The notes under the pieces are model-generated. The model was not told where the DNA came from. It searched no databases and saw nothing but the letters and a program-made list of their open reading frames with translations. Made by a program: the position numbers and the translations under genes. Shown here piece after piece: positions 23,885 through 31,396 of a stretch of 64,000 nt of DNA. The first letter of the stretch is position 1. Each line of letters begins with the position of its first letter. This DNA is from an uncultured Clostridia bacterium (GTDB lineage Bacteria > Bacillota > Clostridia > Oscillospirales > Oscillospiraceae), in the NCBI GenBank assembly GCA_945877365.1, contig CAMCRV010000001.1, positions 91,834-155,833 on the forward strand, given 5' to 3'.

Positions 23885-24928
23885 ATGAAAGAACAACTGG
23901 AGCAAATCAAGCGCAATGCTCTGACAGCCCTGGAGCAGGCAGAAACGCCCGCCATGCTGGAGGAGCTGCGGGTCAAGCTGCTGGGCAAAAAGGGTGAGCT
24001 GACTGCCGTCCTGAAGCTGATGGGTAAGCTCAGCCCCGAGGAGCGCCCCGTTATGGGTCAGCTGGCAAATACGGTTCGCGCTGACATTGAGGCAAAGCTG
24101 GAGGAGCGGAAGGCTGCCATCCACAGCGCCGCTCTGGAGGCCAAGCTGGCCAGCGAAGCCATCGATGTGACCATTCCCGGCGAGGAAGTTGCCATCGGCC
24201 ATCAGCATCCCATGAATCAGGTTCTGCAGCAGATCAAGGAGATTTTCGTGGGTCTGGGCTATCAGGTGGTGGACGGCCCCGAGATTGAGCTGGCCGACTA
24301 CAACTTCACCCGTCTGAATATCGAAGAGGGTCATCCCTCCCGGGATCGCAGCGACACCTTCTACTTCACCGATGACGACAGCGTTCTGCTGCGTACCCAG
24401 ACCAGCCCCATGCAGATCCGCTTCATGGAGAACCACAAGCCCCCCTTCTGTATGCTGGCTCCCGGCCGGGTGTTCCGGAAGGACGAGGCAGATGCCACCC
24501 ACTCCCCCATGTTCCATCAGATCGAAGGTCTGGTGGTGGATGAAAACATCACCATGGGCAACCTGAAGGGCGCTCTGATTACCATGATGCAGAAGATCTA
24601 CGGCGAGGAATCCGTTATGCGGTTCCGTCCCCACCACTTCCCCTTCACGGAGCCCAGTTGCGAGATGGATATGCAGTGCCACAAGTGCCACGGCACCGGC
24701 GAGATCGACGGTCAGGTCTGCTCCACCTGCCACGGTGAGGGCTGGATCGAGCTGCTGGGCGCCGGTATGGTGCACCCCAAGGTTCTGGAAAACTGCGGCA
24801 TTGACCCTGAAAAATACTCCGGCTTTGCCTTCGGCATGGGTCTGGAGCGTATGGCCATGGGCCGTCTGAAGATCAACGACCTGCGGCTGATCTTCGACAA
24901 TGACATCCGGTTCCTGAACCAGTTCTAA
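23885..24928 (+). CDS. pheS: Phenylalanyl-tRNA synthetase alpha subunit
   Basis: 347 residues from ATG 23885 (AGGAGGAAAGAAA); the open frame extends upstream through the T-box, but those codons are not translated. An N-terminal coiled coil (1-85) precedes the class II catalytic core: GHQHPMNQVLQQIKEIF, EGHPSRDRSDTFYF (motif 2 region), LLRTQTSPMQIR, GRVFRKDEADATHSP and GFAFGMGLERMAM (motif 3). An insert at 265-287 has CxxC pairs (Cys265/268 and Cys279/282) separated by Gly-rich turns, like a zinc knuckle. It is longer than the single CxxC found in Bacillus PheS. It forms the alpha2beta2 enzyme with PheT. Confidence 0.96.
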   Translation: MKEQLEQIKRNALTALEQAETPAMLEELRVKLLGKKGELTAVLKLMGKLSPEERPVMGQLANTVRADIEAKLEERKAAIHSAALEAKLASEAIDVTIPGEEVAIGHQHPMNQVLQQIKEIFVGLGYQVVDGPEIELADYNFTRLNIEEGHPSRDRSDTFYFTDDDSVLLRTQTSPMQIRFMENHKPPFCMLAPGRVFRKDEADATHSPMFHQIEGLVVDENITMGNLKGALITMMQKIYGEESVMRFRPHHFPFTEPSCEMDMQCHKCHGTGEIDGQVCSTCHGEGWIELLGAGMVHPKVLENCGIDPEKYSGFAFGMGLERMAMGRLKINDLRLIFDNDIRFLNQF

Positions 24929-24941
24929 GGAGGACGATAAA

Positions 24942-27329
24942 ATGAAACTCAACAGAAAATGGCTCCATGAGGACTTCGTGGATCTGAGCCATGTTTCCGA
25001 CAAGGAATATGTGGAAACCCTGACGGTTTTTGGCCAGAAGGTGGAAACCTATGAGCGGATGGACGCTGAGATTAAAAATGTGGTGGTTGGCAAGGTGGTT
25101 TCCATTGTGCCTCACCCTAACTCCGACCATATGTTCATCTGCCAGGTGGATGTGGGAGCCGATGAGCTGATCCAGATCGTCACCGGTGCCCAGAATGTCC
25201 ATCAGGGAGATCTGGTGCCTGCCGCGCTGCACAACTCCTGGCTGCCCGGCGGCGTGCATATCACCAAGGGCAAGCTCAGAGGCGAGGTTTCCAACGGTAT
25301 GCTCTGCTCCTTTGCAGAGCTGGGTCTGACCCAGAACGACCTGCCGGACGCCTATGCCGACGGCATCTGGATTCTGAATGATGAGGAATGCAAGCCCGGT
25401 GACGATATCAACAAGATCATCGGTAATGATGACACCATTGTGGATTTCGAGATCACCAACAACCGTCCCGACTGCTACTCCATCATCGGCCTGGCTCGGG
25501 AATCCGCCGCTGCCTTCGGCCTGCCCATGCGCCATCATGAACCTGTGGTAAAGGGCAGCGATGCCGGTTCTATTTTCCAGTATCTGGATGTGGAAGTTCC
25601 CGCCGAGGCTCTGTGCAACCGTTATTCCTCCCGGATGGTGGCCAATGTGAAAATTGCCCCCTCCCCCAAGTGGCTGCGGCAGCGGCTGCGCGCCAACGGC
25701 GTGCGTCCCATCAACAACATTGTGGATATCACCAACTATGTGATGCTGGAATACGGCCAGCCCATGCACGCCTTCGATTACCGCTATGTTGCCTCCGGCA
25801 AGATTGTTGTCCGGGAGGCTGAGGAAGGCGAGACCCTGACCACTCTGGATGGCTCCGTCCGTCCCCTGAAAAAGGGTATGCTGGTGATTGCCGACGACAC
25901 CAAGCCCATTGGTCTTGCCGGCATTATGGGCGGTGAAAACTCCGAAATCAAGGACGACACCACCATGGTGGTCTTTGAATCCGCCAACTTCAACGGCACC
26001 TCCATCCGGCAGACCGCTCTGGCTCTGGGTATGCGCACCGAGGCCTCCGGCAAGTTCGAGAAGAATCTGGATCCCATGATGACCATTCCGGCTGTGCAGC
26101 GTGCCTGCGAGCTGGTGGAGCTTCTGGAATGCGGCGATGTGCTGGACGGCACCATCGACATCATAAACTATGTTCCCCAGCCCAAGGATCTGCCGCTTGA
26201 AGTGGACAAGATCAACCGTCTGCTGGGTACTGAAATTTCCAAGGAGGATATGGTCAAGTATCTGAACCGTCTGGAAATTGAGGTGGAGGGCGATACCATC
26301 CATGTTCCCTCCTTCCGTCCCGACCTGAATCTGATGGCTGACATTGCAGAGGAGGTGGGTCGTTCCTTCGGCTACAACGAAATCCCTACCACCGCCTTCA
26401 AGAACGCCACCCAGGGCGGCTATACCCCGGAGATGAAGCTGGAAGCAAAGGCCGGTACCCTGTGCCGCAGTCTGGGCTACAGCGAGATCATCACCTATTC
26501 CTTCGTTTCCCCCGCTGTATTTGACCAGATTCGGCTGCCTGCGGATTCTCCTCTGCGGGATGCCATGCAGATTCAGAATCCCCTGGGCGAGGATACCTCC
26601 ATCATGCGCACCATTGCCCTGCCCTCCATGCTGGAAATTCTGGGTCGGAACAACTCCTATCACAACAAGTCCGTCAAGCTGTACGAGCTTGCCAAGATCT
26701 ATCTCACCGTTCCCAGAGAGCAGCTGCCTCAGGAGCCCAAGATGTTGATGCTGGGCAGCTACGGCGCAAAGGAGAGCTTCTTCACCCTGAAGGGCGAGCT
26801 GGAAGCCATCTTCACCGGGCTTCGCCTGCAAAAGGCAACCTACCACGCTGTCAAGGACAACCCCAGCTACCATCCCGGCCGCTGTGCTGCCGTCTGTATC
26901 GGCGGTGTGGATGTGGGCGTCATGGGACAGGTTCACCCCCTTGTAGCTGCCAACTACGGCATTGATTCCGAGATTTACTGCGCAGAAATCAACTTCTCCA
27001 AGCTGATGGAGCTGCAGCTGCCGGATGCCACCTATACCCCCCTGCCCAAGTATCCCGGCGTTTCCCGCGATCTGGCTCTCATCTGCGACGAGGCCGTGAC
27101 CGTTGCACAGATCGAGGATGCTATCACTTCCTCTGCCGGCAAGCTGCTGCGGGGTGTGAAGCTCTTCGATATCTACCGGGGCACTGGCGTTCCCCAGGGC
27201 AAGAAGAGTATGGCCTTCTCTCTGGAGCTTCGCGCCGATGACCGTACGCTGACGGATACCGATTCCGAGGGCGTTGTGGCAAAGGTTCTTGCTGCGCTGA
27301 AGGAAAAACTGGGTGCAACTCTGCGTTAA
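24942..27329 (+). CDS. pheT: Phenylalanyl-tRNA synthetase beta subunit
   Basis: 795 residues, standard length. The tRNA-binding OB domain is at about 40-150 (VVVGKVVSIVPHPNSDHMFI), the B3/B4 editing region at about 210-400 (NNRPDCYSIIGLARE, RPINNIVDITNYVMLEYGQPMHAFDY), B5 at 400-475 and the C-terminal anticodon-binding FDX-ACB domain at 700-795 (YTPLPKYPGVSRDLALICDE). It follows pheS by 13 bp behind AGGAGG and shares the T-box. No clear terminator is seen between it and ireB. Confidence 0.97.
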   Translation: MKLNRKWLHEDFVDLSHVSDKEYVETLTVFGQKVETYERMDAEIKNVVVGKVVSIVPHPNSDHMFICQVDVGADELIQIVTGAQNVHQGDLVPAALHNSWLPGGVHITKGKLRGEVSNGMLCSFAELGLTQNDLPDAYADGIWILNDEECKPGDDINKIIGNDDTIVDFEITNNRPDCYSIIGLARESAAAFGLPMRHHEPVVKGSDAGSIFQYLDVEVPAEALCNRYSSRMVANVKIAPSPKWLRQRLRANGVRPINNIVDITNYVMLEYGQPMHAFDYRYVASGKIVVREAEEGETLTTLDGSVRPLKKGMLVIADDTKPIGLAGIMGGENSEIKDDTTMVVFESANFNGTSIRQTALALGMRTEASGKFEKNLDPMMTIPAVQRACELVELLECGDVLDGTIDIINYVPQPKDLPLEVDKINRLLGTEISKEDMVKYLNRLEIEVEGDTIHVPSFRPDLNLMADIAEEVGRSFGYNEIPTTAFKNATQGGYTPEMKLEAKAGTLCRSLGYSEIITYSFVSPAVFDQIRLPADSPLRDAMQIQNPLGEDTSIMRTIALPSMLEILGRNNSYHNKSVKLYELAKIYLTVPREQLPQEPKMLMLGSYGAKESFFTLKGELEAIFTGLRLQKATYHAVKDNPSYHPGRCAAVCIGGVDVGVMGQVHPLVAANYGIDSEIYCAEINFSKLMELQLPDATYTPLPKYPGVSRDLALICDEAVTVAQIEDAITSSAGKLLRGVKLFDIYRGTGVPQGKKSMAFSLELRADDRTLTDTDSEGVVAKVLAALKEKLGATLR

Positions 27330-27362
27330 TGGAAAATTAACCAATTTTTGCCCTCTCAGGCC

Positions 27363-27391
27363 TTTACAGTCCGGTTTTTTTAGGGTATAAT
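27363..27391 (+). promoter_or_regulatory. Promoter of ireB
   Basis: TTTACA (27363-27368), 17 bp, TATAAT (27386-27391), with a GAGGAGG ribosome site following. Confidence 0.75.
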
Positions 27392-27423
27392 GACCATAAT
27401 CTTTTACTGAGGAGGCAGGAACC

Positions 27424-27678
27424 ATGACGGAAAGAGATACTTTGAAATTCACAGTAGCCAGCGACGATAAAGAGAATATGCGCCGGATTCTCCGGAGTGT
27501 GTTCGATGCTCTCACCGAAAAGGGCTACAATCCCATCAACCAGATTGTGGGTTACCTTTTGACCGAGGATCCCACCTACATCACCAATTATAATAATGCC
27601 CGCAGTATGATCTGCAAGATCGACCGGGATGAGCTGATGCAGGTTCTGGTTCGGGAGTACCTGTTTGCCAAGGAATAA
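27424..27678 (+). CDS. ireB: IreB-family regulatory phosphoprotein (UPF0297)
   Basis: 84 residues with the family core RRILRSVFDALTEKGYNPIN and the C-terminal YITNYNNARSMICKIDRDEL plus VREYL. In Enterococcus faecalis, IreB is phosphorylated by the PASTA kinase IreK and restrains cephalosporin resistance. In many Firmicutes the gene sits with ruvX and the yrzB-like gene; here it stands alone with its own promoter and terminator. Thr2 and Thr6 are candidate phospho-sites by analogy only. Confidence 0.92.
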   Translation: MTERDTLKFTVASDDKENMRRILRSVFDALTEKGYNPINQIVGYLLTEDPTYITNYNNARSMICKIDRDELMQVLVREYLFAKE

Positions 27679-27686
27679 CCCAGAGC

Positions 27687-27718
27687 CAAGAGGCTTTTGC
27701 CACGGCAAAAGCCTCTTG
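27687..27718 (+). terminator. Terminator after ireB
   Basis: A 14-bp stem (CAAGAGGCTTTTGC with its complement), 4-nt loop, then TTTTTTATCC. Confidence 0.9.
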
Positions 27719-27862
27719 TTTTTTATCCAGCTGAATCCAAAACAGCAACACCCCCATCTGTACCTTGTCAATTTCATACACCCCTCCGTCTTACCTTTTA
27801 TCCTAATTTTTGCTAAATTGTTATGTAAATCTGGCTTTCACCCCGGGTTTCCCAACAAATAC

Positions 27863-27891
27863 TTGACATTCGCGTAACAATGTGTTACAAT
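27863..27891 (+). promoter_or_regulatory. Promoter with an internal inverted repeat
   Basis: TTGACA (27863-27868), 17 bp, TACAAT (27886-27891). The repeat GTAACA-ATG-TGTTAC (27874-27888) fills the spacer and enters the -10 box, so a bound protein there would block RNA polymerase. Confidence 0.75.
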
Positions 27892-27922
27892 TTCATTACA
27901 TTCTGTTTAGGAGGTATCATCT

Positions 27923-28213
27923 ATGGCTGATGAAAATGCAGTTTTGATGTATAAAGGCCGTCCTCTGATGCGCAAGGACAACCTGATTTATTATGGCTCT
28001 ATGGCTGACAGCCACATCGTCATGCTCCAGATCCTTGAGTCCCAAAAGATCAATGATATGGATGTTGCCACCCGTGTATCCGTTCAGCTTCAGCTTACCG
28101 ATCCTGCCGCCAGAAGCCGGGATCGTGTGGTCAAAAAGAGCGAAAAGGATGGGCTGTATGCAGCTCTGGATGTGGGCTGCGTGTGGCTGGAGCGTGCTCT
28201 GGCCGGCAAGTAA
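27923..28213 (+). CDS. Conserved clostridial protein of unknown function
   Basis: 96 residues, soluble, no signal peptide. The sequence is compact and regular (LMYKGRPLMRKDNLIYYG, HIVMLQILE, VSVQLQLTDP, VVKKSEKDGLYAALDVGCVW). Similar short proteins with the YKG.PL...IYYG and KSEK..LY.ALD patterns are common hypothetical proteins in Clostridia, so it is a real gene. It has a strong promoter with an operator-like repeat and an AGGAGG site, and precedes the NlpC/P60 gene by 31 bp with no terminator between. Function is unknown. Confidence 0.8.
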   Translation: MADENAVLMYKGRPLMRKDNLIYYGSMADSHIVMLQILESQKINDMDVATRVSVQLQLTDPAARSRDRVVKKSEKDGLYAALDVGCVWLERALAGK

Positions 28214-28244
28214 CCCGTAAAGACAAGTAAGACGGAGGCATCGT

Positions 28245-29222
28245 ATGAAATTCACCCGAAGCATCACCGGTATGGTGCTGGCAGTGGTTCTGACCTTCAG
28301 TTCTCTGACGGTCACTGCCTTTGCCGCCGGTGACATTATGTATGGCATTGGTTTTGTCAATACCAATGCCCTGCGTATGCGCAGTACCCCCTCTACAGAG
28401 GGCAATGTTCTGGATACTGCGCCCCAAAATGATTGTGTAGCGGTCATCAGCAAATCCGGCCAGTGGTACAAGGTCAACTATAATCTTCAGGAAGGATATA
28501 TGCATGAGGATTATCTGGATGTTCTGACCTGCGAGAACGCAGAGCTGGGATACGGAATGATCAATTCCTCTTCCGTCAATCTCCGCTCCGGCCCCGGTAC
28601 CAACTACAGCAGTGTGGCAGTTGCCTCAGTTGGCAGCAAATGCTACATTCTCGGCCTGAACAATGGCTGGTACAAAGTCATTTACAATTCTGTAACCTGC
28701 TATGTCCGCAGTGATTTTGTGGATCTGACAGAGATTCCCTACGAAAATCAGAAATCTCCCAACTCCCCCCAATACTACCGCAGAGGCAAATCCATCGGCG
28801 CGGCTCCCAGCTCCGCCGTATCCGGCAGCCCTGTTTCTTCCGGCAGCGCTACCGGTCAGCAGATTCTTGCCAAGGCTCAGCAGTATCTGGGCACCCCCTA
28901 TGTCTGGGGCGGCGCATCCCCTTCCGGTTTTGACTGCTCCGGTTTTGTGTATTATGTTTTGAAGTGCTTTGGTTACTCCCCTGACCGCACGCCGGCTGGA
29001 CAGTACAGCATGGGCACCTATGTGGCGAAGGAAAATCTTCAGGTCGGAGATATCGTATTCTTTGCCAATACATATAACAGCGGCATTTCTCATGTGGGCA
29101 TTTACGCCGGAAACGGTCAGTTTATCCACTCTCCCAATTCCCGTTCCACGGTTTCCTACTCGGATCTCACCAGCGGATACTGGGCCGAGCATTACTACGG
29201 CGCACGCCGGGTAGCACAGTAA
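28245..29222 (+). CDS. Secreted SH3/NlpC-P60 cell-wall endopeptidase
   Basis: 325 residues: signal peptide (1-28, AFA cut), two SH3 repeats (about 36-95 and 103-160, with NALRMRSTPS and SVNLRSGPGTNYS), a Ser/Ala-rich linker, and an NlpC/P60 domain (about 205-323). The catalytic Cys231 is in GFDCSGFV, His283 in ISHVGIYAG, and His295 follows. Such enzymes cut gamma-D-Glu to diamino-acid bonds in peptidoglycan stems. It is probably co-transcribed with the preceding small protein and is followed by a strong terminator. Confidence 0.93.
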   Translation: MKFTRSITGMVLAVVLTFSSLTVTAFAAGDIMYGIGFVNTNALRMRSTPSTEGNVLDTAPQNDCVAVISKSGQWYKVNYNLQEGYMHEDYLDVLTCENAELGYGMINSSSVNLRSGPGTNYSSVAVASVGSKCYILGLNNGWYKVIYNSVTCYVRSDFVDLTEIPYENQKSPNSPQYYRRGKSIGAAPSSAVSGSPVSSGSATGQQILAKAQQYLGTPYVWGGASPSGFDCSGFVYYVLKCFGYSPDRTPAGQYSMGTYVAKENLQVGDIVFFANTYNSGISHVGIYAGNGQFIHSPNSRSTVSYSDLTSGYWAEHYYGARRVAQ

Positions 29223-29230
29223 ACAAACTC

Positions 29231-29256
29231 AGCGGACACCCTTTCGGGTGTCCGCT
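29231..29256. terminator. Terminator between NlpC/P60 and GNAT genes
   Basis: A perfect 11-bp stem AGCGGACACCC with GGGTGTCCGCT and a TTTC loop, T-rich tail on the plus strand. It lies between convergent genes. Confidence 0.88.
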
Positions 29257-29264
29257 TTGCTGTT

Positions 29265-29750
29265 TTATAATCGATCGTAGGCAATTCTGGGGCTCCCGTC
29301 CTCTACATAAATCACGCCGCAGGGCGTGAAGCCGTTTTTTTCCAAAACATGCTGCATCACCCTGTTGTCATGATGCGTGTCGGTGCGCAGGTAATCCACC
29401 CGTTCCCGGCAATAGGCAACTGCCGCAGAAAAGACGCCGCCGCTGCCATCCGACGCAATGCGGTGGATGGTTCCGTAGGGCGCATCACTGCTCCACGCGC
29501 CATCTTCAATTACTTTGTATGTGGGGTCCTCCCCGAAGCAAAGGGCAAATACCCCATGAATACCATTCTCACTGCATACCAGATACAGATTCCCCTGTGC
29601 AATGTCCTCCCGAAGCATTTTCTCGGAAGGGTGGGTTTTTCCCCATTGCGTCGGATTTCCGGTCTGCGCCATAAAAGCTCTGGCGCGGGCATAGATCTCC
29701 AGAATTCTCCCAAGATCCCCTCCGTCTGCCTTCCTGATATGATATTTCAT
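29265..29750 (-). CDS. GNAT-family N-acetyltransferase
   Basis: 161 residues. The GNAT layout is clear: IRKADGGDLGRILEIYARAR at the N-terminus, GVFALCFGEDP (strand 4) and the C-terminal LRTDTHHDNRVMQHVLEKNG with FTPCGVIYVEDG. The pyrophosphate loop region reads ASDGSGGVFSAAVAYCRE. It is monocistronic and divergent from spoVAD. The substrate is unknown. ATG 29750 has AAGGAG upstream on the minus strand. Confidence 0.85.
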   Translation of the reverse strand: MKYHIRKADGGDLGRILEIYARARAFMAQTGNPTQWGKTHPSEKMLREDIAQGNLYLVCSENGIHGVFALCFGEDPTYKVIEDGAWSSDAPYGTIHRIASDGSGGVFSAAVAYCRERVDYLRTDTHHDNRVMQHVLEKNGFTPCGVIYVEDGSPRIAYDRL

Positions 29751-29788
29751 GGTCTTCTCCTTTGTTTTTTATTTATTATACCTTATGA

Positions 29789-29818
29789 GAATGACAGAAG
29801 CAAGCCCGGGTTATACTA
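29789..29818 (+). promoter_or_regulatory. Candidate forespore (sigma-G type) promoter of spoVAD
   Basis: GAATG (29789-29793), 18 bp, TATACTA (29812-29818). This resembles the sigma-F/sigma-G pattern (gHATR, 17-18 bp, CATNNTA), and spoVA operons are forespore-expressed. The match is partial. Confidence 0.4.
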
Positions 29819-29841
29819 GGGAAACAAAGGATGGTGAAAAT

Positions 29842-30861
29842 ATGACCAGTCAAAAACGGGGAAGGCAGAGCTTTCTATTGACCGAGCCGCCGGTAATCAC
29901 CCACTGGGCCAGTATTGCGGGTAAAAAAGAGTCCCAGGGGCCGCTCTCCCATACCTTCGATCTCACCAGTCAGGACCCTTACTTTGGGCAGAAAACATGG
30001 GAGCAGGCGGAAAAATCCATGCAGCAAAAGGCTCTGAACAAGCTGGCAGAGAAAGCCCACAAAAAAATTCAGGATTTTTCGCTGGTTTTCTCCGGAGATC
30101 TTCTGAATCAGTGCATCGGCTCCTCCTTTTCCCTGCGAAACACCGGAATCCCCCATCTGGGGCTGTACGGAGCCTGCTCCACCATGGCAGAGAGCCTGCT
30201 GCTGGCATCCATGGCTGTGGGCGGCGGGTTTACGGAGGATGCAGTAGCCATGACCTCCTCCCATTTTGCCTCTTCGGAACGGCAGTATCGGTTCCCTCTG
30301 GGATACGGCGGTCAGAGAACCCCCACTTCCCAGTGGACTGTGACAGGCTCCGGCGCTGCCCTTGTCTGCAAAACCGGAAATGGACCCCGAATTCGGGGCT
30401 GCACCATAGGGACAGTCTGCGACTTGGGGATTCAGGATGCCAACAATATGGGCTGTGCCATGGCTCCGGCCGCTCTGGCGACCATAAAAGCCCACTTTCA
30501 GGATACCGGCAGAACGCCTGCGGATTATGATCTGATCGTCACCGGAGATCTGGGACAGCTGGGAAAGGAGGCGCTTCTTGAACTGGCCAGGCTGGATGGG
30601 CTGGCTCTTGGGGGAAAGCTGACGGACTGCGGAACTCTGGTCTTCGACAACACCGTACAGGATGTCCATGCAGGTGGTTCCGGCTGCGGATGCAGCGGCA
30701 TCGTCCTGTGCGGCTATCTGCTAAGCCGCCTGAATACGGGAAAACTGAAAAACATTCTCTTCTGCGGCACCGGCGCACTGCTCTCCCCTACCTCTACCCA
30801 GCAGGGTTTGCCCATCCCCGGTGTATGCCATGCTGTATGGATTCAGGGAGGAAAAGAATAA
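29842..30861 (+). CDS. spoVAD: Stage V sporulation protein AD
   Basis: 339 residues of the thiolase-fold SpoVAD family: LLTEPPVITHWASIAGKKE, LFSGDLLNQ-type VFSGDLLNQCIGSSF, GLYGACSTMAESLLLASM, ATSSHFASSERQYRFPLGYG and VHAGGSGCGCSGIVL. SpoVAD binds dipicolinic acid and is needed to load it into the forespore core and release it in germination. ATG 29842 follows a GGATGG site. SpoVAC, normally encoded just upstream, is missing here; a divergent GNAT gene takes its place. Confidence 0.95.
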   Translation: MTSQKRGRQSFLLTEPPVITHWASIAGKKESQGPLSHTFDLTSQDPYFGQKTWEQAEKSMQQKALNKLAEKAHKKIQDFSLVFSGDLLNQCIGSSFSLRNTGIPHLGLYGACSTMAESLLLASMAVGGGFTEDAVAMTSSHFASSERQYRFPLGYGGQRTPTSQWTVTGSGAALVCKTGNGPRIRGCTIGTVCDLGIQDANNMGCAMAPAALATIKAHFQDTGRTPADYDLIVTGDLGQLGKEALLELARLDGLALGGKLTDCGTLVFDNTVQDVHAGGSGCGCSGIVLCGYLLSRLNTGKLKNILFCGTGALLSPTSTQQGLPIPGVCHAVWIQGGKE

Positions 30862-31217
30862 TGGACTATCTGAAAGCATTTTTCGTTGGTGGGCTGCTTT
30901 GTCTTATTGGACAGATTCTCATCGACAAAACCAAGCTGACCCCTGCCCGGATTCTGGTGAGCTATGTGGTGATTGGCGTGTTTCTGGGCGCCATCGGGGT
31001 CTATCAATCCCTTGCTGATTTCGCCGGTGCCGGTGCCACCGTTCCCCTGACAGGTTTTGGAAATACGCTGGCCAAGGGCGTTAAAAAAGCTGTGGAAGAG
31101 GATGGTTTCCTTGGGATTTTCACCGGCGGCCTGAAGGCCAGCGCCGGGGGCATTACCGCAGCCATTTTCAGCGGCCTGCTGGCAAGCATTCTTTTCCGGG
31201 CAAAGGATAAATCTTGA
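30861..31217 (+). CDS. spoVAE: Stage V sporulation protein AE
   Basis: 118 residues with three to four hydrophobic segments: AFFVGGLLCLIGQILIDKTK, ILVSYVVIGVFLGAIGVYQS, TVPLTGFGNTLAKGVKKAVE and ITAAIFSGLLASILF. This is the SpoVAEb inner-membrane component of the dipicolinate channel. Its ATG shares one base with the spoVAD stop (TAATG), so the pair is coupled. Confidence 0.93.
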   Translation: MDYLKAFFVGGLLCLIGQILIDKTKLTPARILVSYVVIGVFLGAIGVYQSLADFAGAGATVPLTGFGNTLAKGVKKAVEEDGFLGIFTGGLKASAGGITAAIFSGLLASILFRAKDKS

Positions 31218-31277
31218 AAAGGTGGATATGCTAATGTCGCGGAAGTCTCCGCAAAACATCTATGGAGGAACAGAAAA

Positions 31278-31358
31278 ATGGAGAACAAGAATCAGAATAA
31301 GAACCAGAACCAGAACCAGAATCAGAATCAGCAGAACCAGAATCAGAACAGAAACTAA
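31278..31358 (+). CDS. 26-residue Asn/Gln-repeat microprotein
   Basis: 27 codons from ATG 31278 to TAA 31358, with a strong GGAGG site 8 nt upstream and a terminator hairpin starting 8 nt after the stop. Apart from Met1, Glu2, two Lys and one Arg, every residue is Asn or Gln in a near-perfect NQ alternation. Both AAC/AAT and CAG codons are used, so it is not a pure DNA triplet run. It lies 60 bp after spoVAE in the same direction, suggesting forespore expression. The Gln/Asn bias recalls gamma-type small acid-soluble spore proteins, but it is far shorter and no family is recognised. Confidence 0.6.
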   Translation: MENKNQNKNQNQNQNQNQQNQNQNRN

Positions 31359-31365
31359 CGCAAAC

Positions 31366-31391
31366 GGGGCATCTCCTGGCGGAGATGCCCC
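31366..31391. terminator. Terminator between the spore genes and addA
   Basis: A perfect 11-bp stem GGGGCATCTCC with GGAGATGCCCC and a TGGC loop. It lies between convergent transcripts; the T-tracts on either side are modest. Confidence 0.75.
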
Positions 31392-31396
31392 AAAAA

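Noticed and set aside
24873..27515. 880-codon open frame on the minus strand
   Set aside because: It is antisense to pheT, which is clearly coding. The translation has no recognisable domains and a His/Gly/Gln-rich composition typical of antisense frames in GC-rich third positions.
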